The translations under genes were made by a program, and so were the position numbers. A stretch of DNA of 64,000 nt from Rhizobiaceae bacterium (GTDB taxonomy: Bacteria > Pseudomonadota > Alphaproteobacteria > Rhizobiales > Rhizobiaceae). The notes beneath the pieces were generated by a model that was not told where the DNA came from, searched no databases, and saw only the letters and a list, made by a program, of their open reading frames with translations. The DNA lies in NCBI GenBank assembly GCA_019635795.1, contig JAHBYV010000004.1:124001-188000 (forward strand), given 5' to 3'. Of this stretch, positions 1 through 8,159 are shown one piece after another. Position 1 is the stretch's first letter. Each line of letters starts with the position of its first letter.

Positions 1-91
1 TATCGAGATCGCCAAAATATCGGAGCAGGGCAGCCAGAGCCTGAGGTCGCGCCGAAGTCAGCGCCGCATCTATCCAGCCCAACTCGCTCAT
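1..91 (-). CDS. ECF42-type RNA polymerase sigma factor (N-terminal part only)
   Basis: The start of a minus-strand gene that runs off the left edge. The 30 visible codons begin MSELGWIDAALTSARPQALA, which matches the usual opening of ECF42-group (SigJ-like) extracytoplasmic sigma factors. Its ATG overlaps the stop codon of the upstream DGPF/YCII gene in an ATGA arrangement, so the two are translationally coupled. ECF42 factors are known to sit beside DGPF-domain genes, which supports the call. Sigma regions 2 and 4 lie outside the window and cannot be checked. Confidence 0.7.
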   Translation of the reverse strand, partial: MSELGWIDAALTSARPQALAALLRYFGDLD

Positions 92-456
92 TTGGTATTT
101 GAACCATCCATATACATCAGCACAGGACGCACTTCCATCGAGCCAGTTTCTTTGTGGCTTGCCAGCTCCTGTGCAAGCGCAACCGCTTCCTCATGCGTCT
201 CGGCATCTATGATCCAGAAACCTAGCAATTGTTCCTTTGTCTCTGCGAAAGGGCCGTCGAGAACGACCGGCTTGTCGCCAGAGCGAACTGTCATGGCAGT
301 GCTGGTTGGTAACAGCCGCAGCACCGGTCCAAGCTTACCTTGTTCCGCGACCGGTCGGGTTGCCAGCTGATGCCTGCTGATAACTTCGTCGAGTTTTGCG
401 CGCGGCCAAGCCTCGACTTCCGCCTCATTGTCATAGCAAAGGATGGCATATTGCAT
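88..456 (-). CDS. YCII/DGPF-domain protein, partner of ECF42 sigma factor
   Basis: A 122-residue alpha/beta protein of the YCII-related family. It contains the diagnostic motif DGPFAETKEQLLGFWII at about residues 67-83, followed by a helix rich in Ala/Glu and a C-terminal strand with EVRPVL. The start ATG has a good ribosome site (GAGGA, 8 bases upstream). Proteins of this family are encoded next to ECF42 sigma factors and are thought to take part in their signalling, but no enzymatic activity is established. The gene overlaps the sigma gene by 4 bases, so the two are certainly co-translated. It is separated from the upstream DMT gene, on the same strand, by 80 bases. Confidence 0.85.
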   Translation of the reverse strand: MQYAILCYDNEAEVEAWPRAKLDEVISRHQLATRPVAEQGKLGPVLRLLPTSTAMTVRSGDKPVVLDGPFAETKEQLLGFWIIDAETHEEAVALAQELASHKETGSMEVRPVLMYMDGSNTK

Positions 457-536
457 CTGTCAAATCCTCATTCGCAATCAAGACGAGTGAGTATAGCCGA
501 TGCCGACATAAGTTCCGGGTTTTTTCACGGAAACGG

Positions 537-1412
537 TCAAGCTGGAGCGTGTGCAGGGCGGCGCTGCAAATTGACGAGGTTACCGCATAGGATAAGCCCA
601 GCGCCTAGCGCGGTCATCAGATCAATACTTTCATTATAAAACAGATACCCAATCAACGCAGTTAAAGGCAAACGCATAAAGTCCATCGGGACGACAACAG
701 TGGCATCTGCGTGAACCAATGCGCGCGCCAAACAATAGTGGCCAAAGCTTCCGCAGAACGCAGCGGTGAGTATCCACGGCCACAGCGCTGCACGCGGCCA
801 TTCCCAAGTCGCTAACGCTGGTATCAGGCCGATGATCGACTGAATAGCCAGCATCCAGAAAATTATGCAGACAACTGTTTCAGTGCGCGTCAGCGATTTG
901 ACCAAAACTAACGAGGCCGCAAAAGCAAGGGCGGATGCCAAAACGACCAAATGGCCCGGATCCAGCTCTGTCGCGCCGGGCCGAACAATTATCATCACGC
1001 CGATCAAGCCAAGGACCAACGCGCCCAGTTTCCGCGCATTGAGCCTCTCGCCCAAAAATACAACTGCAAGCGGTGCAGTCCATATAGGTGTCGTGAATTC
1101 GATGGAGATGAGGTGTGCCAGCGGAATAAGCGTCAGCGCATAGAGCCATAGCGCTTGTCCAACATAGTGGGCGATATTTCTGGAAATGTGCGCGCCCATT
1201 CGCTGAGTTTTCATTGCCTTGAAACCACCAGCCAGAAAAACCGGCGGCAAGAACATGAAAAATCCCAGCACCGACCGCAATTCCATGAGTTGCAGTACCG
1301 AAAGCTCGGCGGTTACTTCACGTCCGGCCACTGTCATTCCGAGCATTAGTGCAAGCCACGCTCCCATCCACAGGGCAGCTTTCGTCGTCGAGGTATAAGG
1401 ATTCGCGCTCAT
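537..1412 (-). CDS. DMT superfamily (EamA) transporter
   Basis: An integral membrane protein of about 291 residues with ten predicted hydrophobic segments in two EamA repeats. It is a drug/metabolite exporter of the inner membrane with unknown substrate. The second half contains the typical VVVPMDFMRLPLTALIGY segment seen in rhizobial DMT proteins. A longer reading from a TTG at 1481 is possible, but the ATG at 1412 (MSANPY...) gives the normal family length and begins just before the first membrane segment. The gene is divergent from tamA, with a 226-base spacer, and is followed by the DGPF gene on the same strand. Confidence 0.85.
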   Translation of the reverse strand: MSANPYTSTTKAALWMGAWLALMLGMTVAGREVTAELSVLQLMELRSVLGFFMFLPPVFLAGGFKAMKTQRMGAHISRNIAHYVGQALWLYALTLIPLAHLISIEFTTPIWTAPLAVVFLGERLNARKLGALVLGLIGVMIIVRPGATELDPGHLVVLASALAFAASLVLVKSLTRTETVVCIIFWMLAIQSIIGLIPALATWEWPRAALWPWILTAAFCGSFGHYCLARALVHADATVVVPMDFMRLPLTALIGYLFYNESIDLMTALGAGLILCGNLVNLQRRPAHAPA

Positions 1413-1638
1413 ACCTTTCTTTGGCAAGGGTGACGCAGGCGCGCAACAGGCCTTGTCTAAATGACGGGTGGGCCAGCACAACTTTCAGTTGAGAAGGGTT
1501 GTTTAACGGAGTGTCAGCATGATAGGCCAAATTGTTGCGATAAGCCTGAGTTCGGAAGAGGCGAGTTGCAACGCAAATACGCCATCTTTTTGCTGGCATT
1601 GTCAGGATTGTGACCTGGGGGCCGGTCGGAGAGGTTGA

Positions 1639-3564
1639 TTGACGAATTTGCTATTCCGGCGCTGTGCAGTATCCGCCGCCATAGCCCTCGCCAGTGTATT
1701 CGTTGGCGCGCCCGCTTATGGATTCGAAATTTTCGGATTAAAAATTTTTGGCAAGGATGAGCCTGATCCTGCTCAGGACGTCATTGGCGAGCCGCAAAAC
1801 TATTCGGTTACAGTCAATATCAGCGGCGATGATTCCAACCTGAGAAAGGCGATCGAAGGTGCTTCAGGTCTGGTAAAGGATGAGGATAAGCCGGCTTCCG
1901 GGGCTGCGGGCCTGCTTGCCAAGGCGCGAGGCGATTATAAGCGGCTGTTGTCAACGCTTTATGGCGAAGGTCGCTATGGCGGCGTTATTTCGATCAAGGT
2001 CGACGGAAGGGAAGCGGCGGATCTGCCGCCTGATGCGGATCTTCCTGATCCGGTGTCTGTCGTTATCGACGTTGATCCCGGCCCACTCTTTCATTTCGGC
2101 AAAGCGGATGTCGTTAACCCCGCTCCGGAGCCACAGAATCGCAACGACGCCGTCAAGTCTCCTTTGGATGAGGGGTATGCTCCCGGCGAAATCGCTCGAT
2201 CTGGCACAATAATCAAGGCGGAAGCCCTGACTATTGAAGCGTGGCGGCAACAAGGCCACGCCAAGGCGAAGGCGATTGACCGCCGTGTCATTGCGGCGCA
2301 TGAATCTGACTTCGTAGATGCGACGGTGGGCGCTGATCCGGGACCTAAGACCTATTATGGCGAGGTTTCGGTTTCGGGTGCAGAGCGGATGGACCCCACA
2401 TACGTGGCCTACATGACGAATCTTCCGCGTGGTCAAGAGTTCGATCCGGACGATCTGGCGCGGGCTAACAAGAGGCTGTCGAAACTGGAAGTTTTTCGCG
2501 CTCTGCGAATAGAAGAGGGTGCAGAGCTTGAGCCGGGCGGAAGTTTGCCCATTAGCGTGATCGTGCAGGAGCGACTTCCGCGACGATTTGGTATTGGTGC
2601 CAACTACTCCACCATCGATGGAGCGGGGTTTGAGACTTACTGGATGCACCGCAATCTTTTTGGAAAAGCAGAGCGGTTGCGTTTCGACGCAAAAGTGGCT
2701 GGTCTAGGTCCAACGATTGACCCGGAGGAGCTGACCTATCGCGCTGGTGTGACTTTTACGAAGCCCGGCGTCTTCACCCCTGACACAGATTTCATTGCCT
2801 CGCTGATTGGAGAACGCGAGGTGCTGGACGCGTATACTCGAAATGCCGTTACAGCGCAGGCGGGTTTCACCCACATGTTCACCAATGAATTGCAGGGCCG
2901 GGCCTTTGCCACTGTTTCGCGCTCGCGATTTGACGATGACGTTTATGGCGAACGCGATTTCATGACGATCGGCATGCTGGGCGGCGTTACATATGACAGT
3001 CGAGACAATCCGGCGGACGCCACTCGCGGGATTTATCTTGATGGCGCGGTCGAGCCTTTCTACGAAGCCGAGTACGGCAATTTCGCAGCCCGATTTGTCG
3101 GCGAAGCAAGGGGCTATCTTGGATTTGGGGAAGACCGGCCATTTGTTTTGGCAGGACGGGTAAAGTTGGGTTCGATTGCCGGTGCGGACATAGCTGAACT
3201 CCCGCCTGATCTGCTGTTTTTCAGCGGAGGTGGTGGGTCTGTGCGCGGCTATGCTTACCGCACAATTGGCGTTCCTGTCGCGGGCACTGATGAGGTTGTA
3301 GGAGGGCGCTCCCTCATTGAAGCCTCGGCAGAAGTTCGTGCGCGTGTGACGGATTCTATAGGTGTGGTCGCCTTCGTCGATGCAGGCTATGTGGGGGAAG
3401 AGTCGTTTCCAGATTTTGATGAGGACCTCAAAGTCGGTGTCGGTGCTGGCCTGCGTTACTATACCGGGTTGGGACCAATTCGGCTTGATCTGGCAGCCCC
3501 GCTGGACCCTGGTCCGAATGATCCTGACGTTGCTTTCTATGTCGGCATAGGACAGGCCTTCTGA
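1639..3564 (+). CDS. tamA: TamA, outer-membrane Omp85 protein of the translocation and assembly module
   Basis: A 641-residue Omp85/BamA-family protein of the outer membrane. It has an N-terminal signal peptide ending near APAYG-FE, POTRA-type periplasmic repeats in roughly residues 45-330, and a C-terminal 16-strand barrel. The barrel includes the SGGGGSVRGYAYRTIG segment (the conserved VRGY loop region) and ends in a C-terminal Phe, as expected for Bam substrates. Translation starts at a TTG preceded by GGAGAGG. The stop codon overlaps the tamB start in TGATG, so the two products are made together. TamA and TamB form the envelope-spanning complex linked to autotransporter insertion and phospholipid transport to the outer membrane. 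Confidence 0.93.
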   Translation: MTNLLFRRCAVSAAIALASVFVGAPAYGFEIFGLKIFGKDEPDPAQDVIGEPQNYSVTVNISGDDSNLRKAIEGASGLVKDEDKPASGAAGLLAKARGDYKRLLSTLYGEGRYGGVISIKVDGREAADLPPDADLPDPVSVVIDVDPGPLFHFGKADVVNPAPEPQNRNDAVKSPLDEGYAPGEIARSGTIIKAEALTIEAWRQQGHAKAKAIDRRVIAAHESDFVDATVGADPGPKTYYGEVSVSGAERMDPTYVAYMTNLPRGQEFDPDDLARANKRLSKLEVFRALRIEEGAELEPGGSLPISVIVQERLPRRFGIGANYSTIDGAGFETYWMHRNLFGKAERLRFDAKVAGLGPTIDPEELTYRAGVTFTKPGVFTPDTDFIASLIGEREVLDAYTRNAVTAQAGFTHMFTNELQGRAFATVSRSRFDDDVYGERDFMTIGMLGGVTYDSRDNPADATRGIYLDGAVEPFYEAEYGNFAARFVGEARGYLGFGEDRPFVLAGRVKLGSIAGADIAELPPDLLFFSGGGGSVRGYAYRTIGVPVAGTDEVVGGRSLIEASAEVRARVTDSIGVVAFVDAGYVGEESFPDFDEDLKVGVGAGLRYYTGLGPIRLDLAAPLDPGPNDPDVAFYVGIGQAF

Positions 3565-6500
3565 TGCGCATTCTTCTTGCCTTCCTTTTTGTATTTCTCG
3601 TGCTGCCTGCACAGGCGCAGGACAGTTCGGAACAGGCAGACAGGTCCTGGCTGGTCGGTTTTCTTGAAAATCAGCTTTCAACGCCAAACCGGCAAATCCG
3701 GATCAATGGAATTCAGGGTGCGCTTTCGTCGAATGCCAATATCGCCGAAATCAGCATTGCTGACCGCGAGGGTGTCTGGTTGCGCATAGTCAACGCCCGT
3801 ATTGTCTGGACGCGCGCAGCGTTGCTGATGGGCAGGCTTAACATTGACAGCCTTGGCGCAGACAGGATCGAAGTTCTGCGTAAGCCCGTGTCCGATGATA
3901 GCCTGCCTTCGCCGGAAGCTGGTGGATTCAGGCTCCCGGAGCTTCCAGTATCCATCAATCTGGGCGAATTGGCCATCGACCGCACCGTATTCGGGCAGAA
4001 CGTATTCGGGCTGGCATCGGAAATGTCGATAGCCGGAAACCTGTCTCTGGCTGGCGGCTCGCTTGATGCGGCATTGACTGTAACGCGTCTCGACGGTCCG
4101 GGTGGCAAGCTGGAACTTACCACCAGTTACGCTAATTCCACGCGCGAGTTGGCACTCGACCTTGTGCTGGATGAACCAGCAAATGGCGTGGTCGCAAATC
4201 TGTTGAATGTCGATGGCCAGCCGCCGATGCTGCTGACCGTGAAAGGCGCTGGGCCGCTGGATGAACTCAAGGTTGATCTGACGCTGGATGCAGATGGGTC
4301 GCGTGTACTCACCGGCTCCACGGATTTTGCGCGCCGGGGGAATGGCCTCGGTTTCAGCGCCAATCTTGAGGGGCCAGTCTCCCGGCTTATTTCACCGATG
4401 TTTCGTGGCTTCTTCGGCAATGAAACAAATCTGGCAGCAAGTGGTGTTGTGCCGGACGTCGGCGGTTTCGTGCTGGAAAATCTCAACATTTCAAGCGAGG
4501 CTTTGACGTTTGAAGCGGCTCTGGAAACGACACCTGACAATTTTCTGCGGCGTCTTTCGTTGGATGCTTTGATTGCTGATCCGGCGGGCGCGAAAGTCAT
4601 TTTGCCAGTAGCTGGCGGTCAGACAAAAGTTTCCAATTTTGGCCTGAAACTGTCTTTCGGTGAGAGTGCCGATCGCTGGACAGGAAGATTCGATCTTGAA
4701 GAGCTGGAAAGCACCAACTTCAACGTTAGCGATATAGCGATCGATCTGGGAGGAGACGCTCGAAATCTGGACGATCCGGCTTCGCGAAACATAACGTTCT
4801 TTGCCAAAGGCGCGGCGACGGGCATTACCGCGACAAGGGCTGACATTGCCAGGGCCCTCGGAGACCGGATCGATCTGAATGTGGATGGTGCCTGGCAGGC
4901 AGGCCAACCTGTGGAGATTGCAAAAGCCCTTTTGGCAGGCAATGGACTGACTGTGTCTCTCGTCGGAAAAATCGAGGAAAGCGAGTTCAAGGGCGATATC
5001 GGGATAGAAGCCCAGACAATTGCCCCTTTCGGTACGCTTGCCGAACGCGATCTTGAAGGGTCGCTCAGTCTCAAGGCTCAGGGAAATGTAGCTCCAATCA
5101 GCGGTGCTTTCGATCTGGCGCTCGATGGCACTGGCGAGGGGCTGCGAATTGGCACGACTGCTATCGACAATATCATTCAGGGCGAAACAACAATTAGCGG
5201 AAAAATCGCGCGGGGCGCGCAAGGAATCGTCGCGCGGCAGCTGAAGATTGGCAGTGCGCAGGCCGAAATCCTTGCAGATGGGACCTATGCGACGGGTGCC
5301 GCAAATTTCGACATGAGTGTGATGCTCGCTGATCTTGCGCTTCTTTCCGATCGCGCATCCGGAAAGCTGACGGCGAGAGGGCGGGCCGACGGCTCCGATG
5401 GGGTTATCAAGCTGGACTTTGTTGCCGAAGTTCCTCAAGGAACTCTTGTGGCCAAGAACTTGACTGGCGGAAAGCTGACTTTTCTTGGCCTGTCCCGGAA
5501 TGGCGGTGTTGATGGAAAGGTCGGGGGGGATGCTTTTCTCGACGGCAATCGGGTTTCTTTGACTGGTGATGTGTCTATCAGCCCGGAAAGCAAATCCGTC
5601 AAAGACCTGCGATTTGATGCTGGCGGTACGGCTATCACCGGCGACGTTTCGCAAGATAGCGATGGTTTGTTGACGGGTGCATTGTCGCTTCGCTCCGCTG
5701 ATGTTTCGACAGCCGCAGCACTTCTGCTCATTGATGCGACAGGCGCCGCTAGCGCTGAGATCAAGCTGGAGCCTTTCGAAGCCAAGCAGTCCGCCACGAT
5801 CAAGGCTAAAGTCGAAAACCTTGTTGCGGATCAAAGGCGCATAGCGAAGGCCGACATTGAGACTGATATTCGGGATCTGTTCAATATCCCCATTGTGAAT
5901 GGTTCGGTGCAGGCGAATGGCGTTTCCGCTGCCGGAATTGACATCAAGGTCCTTTCGGCAAATGCCCAAAGCGAAGGCTCAGGAACAGCTTTCGATGCCG
6001 AGGCCAAGTTGGACAATGGAACTCAGATATCGACTGTAGGCTCGTTTGCACCGGAAGGTGAAGGCTATCGCGTCGACCTGACGTCTCTCGACCTGAAGCA
6101 AGGAAAACTTGGCGCGAGCCTTGATGATCCCGCGTCCCTGCTTGTTCAGGGACCGAACATTTCGATTGACGATTTCAGGCTGAACGCCGGAGGCGGTCAG
6201 GTTGCGATTAACGGCGCTGTGGCCGACACTCTCGGTCTGGATGTAAATATTCGCGCGTTGCCATTGGCTCTCGCAAACGCGATCAAACCGAACCTCGAGC
6301 TCGGTGGGACAGTCGATGGAACTGCGCGTATCGGTGGTAAGCGAGCAGCGCCAGATATTCGTTTCGATGTTAAGGGGCAGTCCATCAGCGCGGCGTCATT
6401 GAAGCAGGCTGGGCTTTCTTCGCTCAGCGTGAGCGCGACGGGCAATTCCAGCACCAGCCGCCTGAATCTCGACGCTTCCGTGACCAGTCCCGAAGGGCTG

Positions 6501-8159
6501 AAAGCGACGGCAAGAGGTGCCGTGCCGCTGGATGGCGGGCAGATGGCCGTTGATGTCAATCTGAATTCGTTCCCGGTCGCAATTTTGAATAGTGTGGCAA
6601 AGGGGCAAGGACTTGCCGGAACTGTGAATGGGAAAGCTCGCATAACCGGCACTGCCGCAAAGCCAGCTGCCTCCTTCGATCTGGCCGGTTCAGGATTGCG
6701 TGCAACAGCTCTGGACAATGCAGGTCTTTCACCACTGGAGTTGAACGCGACTGGTACGTTTGCGGGGAACGCAGTGGACTTGCGCACGGCAAGAGTGACG
6801 GGGCCGCAAGCGTTCAACCTTTCAGGGTCTGGACGCATTCCACTTGCGGGCAATGGTCTTTCGGTTTCTGTAAAAGGCGACGCACCGCTTGCACTGGCAA
6901 ATCGCTTCCTGGCGGAACGGGGTGCGCAGGCGGCAGGAAATATTACGCTTTCAGCTTCTGCAAGTGGGTCCCTTGCAAATCCGCAATTTCGCGGAATGTT
7001 CTCGACTGTGAGCGCCAGCTTCGTTGATCCGCAATCGAATCTCCGCCTTAACGACATTGCAGTCATGGGAACCCTGGACGGAGATCGTGTAACGTTGCGC
7101 AATGCATCCGCTGCCTTGGCGTCTGGCGGAAGGGTGAGTGCGACAGGCTCAATTTCAACGAATGCCGCTCAGGGCTTTCCCGCCGATATTTCGATCAATC
7201 TTCAGAATGCCCGCTATGCTGATGGCAACATGCTGGTTGCAACAGTAAATGGCGCGTTGCGCCTCAGCGGTTCCCTTACGCGAGACCCGCTGCTGGGTGG
7301 CCGCATCGATGTTGAGCGTGCGGAAATCACAGTTCCAGAAACACTGGGCGGAGGCGCGGCAGATATCGCTGTAAAGCACATCGGTGCCCCTCCGGCCGTA
7401 GAAGCCACATTGCGCCGGGCAAAGGCCGATGATGGCACACCGATGCCAACAGCCCGACCCAGCGTATTGCGACTCAATATTGCACTTAATGCACCGAACA
7501 GGATCTTTGTCCGTGGACGGGGACTGGATGCTGAGCTTGGCGGATCGCTGCAACTGACCGGCCCCGCTACCGATATCCAGCCAGTTGGTGGGTTCAACCT
7601 CATTCGGGGGCGATTGGGAATTTTGGGTCAGCGAATTACCTTTGACGAAGGCACTGTCACACTGGTTGGCGACCTTGATCCGTTTCTTGATTTCACAGCG
7701 CGTTCCAGCGGAAGCGACATAACTGTTTTTGTTACGGTGCGCGGACGCGTTTCAGCGCTGGAGATTTCATTTTCTTCGCAGCCCCAGTTGCCGGAAGATG
7801 AGGTGCTGGCACGCCTGATCTTCAATCGCGGAATTAACGAGTTGTCGCCGTTCCAGATCGCGCAGCTTGCCGCTGCGGCCGCAGAGCTCGCGGGTGGCTC
7901 CAACAATTCTTTGCTTGGCAATTTGCGTAAGGCAACAGGGCTGGACGATCTTGATGTTGTCACGGATAGCAAGGGCAACGCGGCTGTTCGCGCGGGACGC
8001 TATATTCAGGATAACATTTACCTTGGCGTCGAGGCTGGGGCAGGCGGAACGACGCGAGGAACGATCAATCTTGATATTACAGACAACCTCAAGGCAAAGG
8101 GTGCTGTGGGTTCGGACGGCGATTCAAGCGTTGGTGTGTTCTTTGAGAAAGATTACTGA
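3564..8159 (+). CDS. tamB: TamB, translocation and assembly module inner-membrane-anchored component (DUF490)
   Basis: A 1531-residue protein with an N-terminal signal anchor (MRILLAFLFVFLVLPAQAQ). A very long beta-rich repetitive body follows, full of G-x-(L/V/I)-x-(L/V/I) strands and typical of AsmA-like/TamB hydrophobic grooves. The conserved C-terminal TamB domain (about residues 1150-1531) includes the segment FNLIRGRLGILGQRITFDEG and finishes in VFFEKDY. It spans the periplasm and docks on TamA. Its length is somewhat above the 1259 residues of E. coli TamB but normal for rhizobia. Its 3' end overlaps the convergent pbpC gene by 7 bases, leaving no room for a separate terminator. Confidence 0.93.
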   Translation: MRILLAFLFVFLVLPAQAQDSSEQADRSWLVGFLENQLSTPNRQIRINGIQGALSSNANIAEISIADREGVWLRIVNARIVWTRAALLMGRLNIDSLGADRIEVLRKPVSDDSLPSPEAGGFRLPELPVSINLGELAIDRTVFGQNVFGLASEMSIAGNLSLAGGSLDAALTVTRLDGPGGKLELTTSYANSTRELALDLVLDEPANGVVANLLNVDGQPPMLLTVKGAGPLDELKVDLTLDADGSRVLTGSTDFARRGNGLGFSANLEGPVSRLISPMFRGFFGNETNLAASGVVPDVGGFVLENLNISSEALTFEAALETTPDNFLRRLSLDALIADPAGAKVILPVAGGQTKVSNFGLKLSFGESADRWTGRFDLEELESTNFNVSDIAIDLGGDARNLDDPASRNITFFAKGAATGITATRADIARALGDRIDLNVDGAWQAGQPVEIAKALLAGNGLTVSLVGKIEESEFKGDIGIEAQTIAPFGTLAERDLEGSLSLKAQGNVAPISGAFDLALDGTGEGLRIGTTAIDNIIQGETTISGKIARGAQGIVARQLKIGSAQAEILADGTYATGAANFDMSVMLADLALLSDRASGKLTARGRADGSDGVIKLDFVAEVPQGTLVAKNLTGGKLTFLGLSRNGGVDGKVGGDAFLDGNRVSLTGDVSISPESKSVKDLRFDAGGTAITGDVSQDSDGLLTGALSLRSADVSTAAALLLIDATGAASAEIKLEPFEAKQSATIKAKVENLVADQRRIAKADIETDIRDLFNIPIVNGSVQANGVSAAGIDIKVLSANAQSEGSGTAFDAEAKLDNGTQISTVGSFAPEGEGYRVDLTSLDLKQGKLGASLDDPASLLVQGPNISIDDFRLNAGGGQVAINGAVADTLGLDVNIRALPLALANAIKPNLELGGTVDGTARIGGKRAAPDIRFDVKGQSISAASLKQAGLSSLSVSATGNSSTSRLNLDASVTSPEGLKATARGAVPLDGGQMAVDVNLNSFPVAILNSVAKGQGLAGTVNGKARITGTAAKPAASFDLAGSGLRATALDNAGLSPLELNATGTFAGNAVDLRTARVTGPQAFNLSGSGRIPLAGNGLSVSVKGDAPLALANRFLAERGAQAAGNITLSASASGSLANPQFRGMFSTVSASFVDPQSNLRLNDIAVMGTLDGDRVTLRNASAALASGGRVSATGSISTNAAQGFPADISINLQNARYADGNMLVATVNGALRLSGSLTRDPLLGGRIDVERAEITVPETLGGGAADIAVKHIGAPPAVEATLRRAKADDGTPMPTARPSVLRLNIALNAPNRIFVRGRGLDAELGGSLQLTGPATDIQPVGGFNLIRGRLGILGQRITFDEGTVTLVGDLDPFLDFTARSSGSDITVFVTVRGRVSALEISFSSQPQLPEDEVLARLIFNRGINELSPFQIAQLAAAAAELAGGSNNSLLGNLRKATGLDDLDVVTDSKGNAAVRAGRYIQDNIYLGVEAGAGGTTRGTINLDITDNLKAKGAVGSDGDSSVGVFFEKDY

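Noticed and set aside
2704-3687. 327-codon minus-strand frame opposite tamA and the tamB start
   Set aside because: A long chance frame on the strand opposite a clear Omp85 gene, with no recognisable protein features.
4491-5969. 492-codon minus-strand frame opposite tamB
   Set aside because: A shadow of the repetitive, GC-biased TamB coding sequence; no domain is recognisable.
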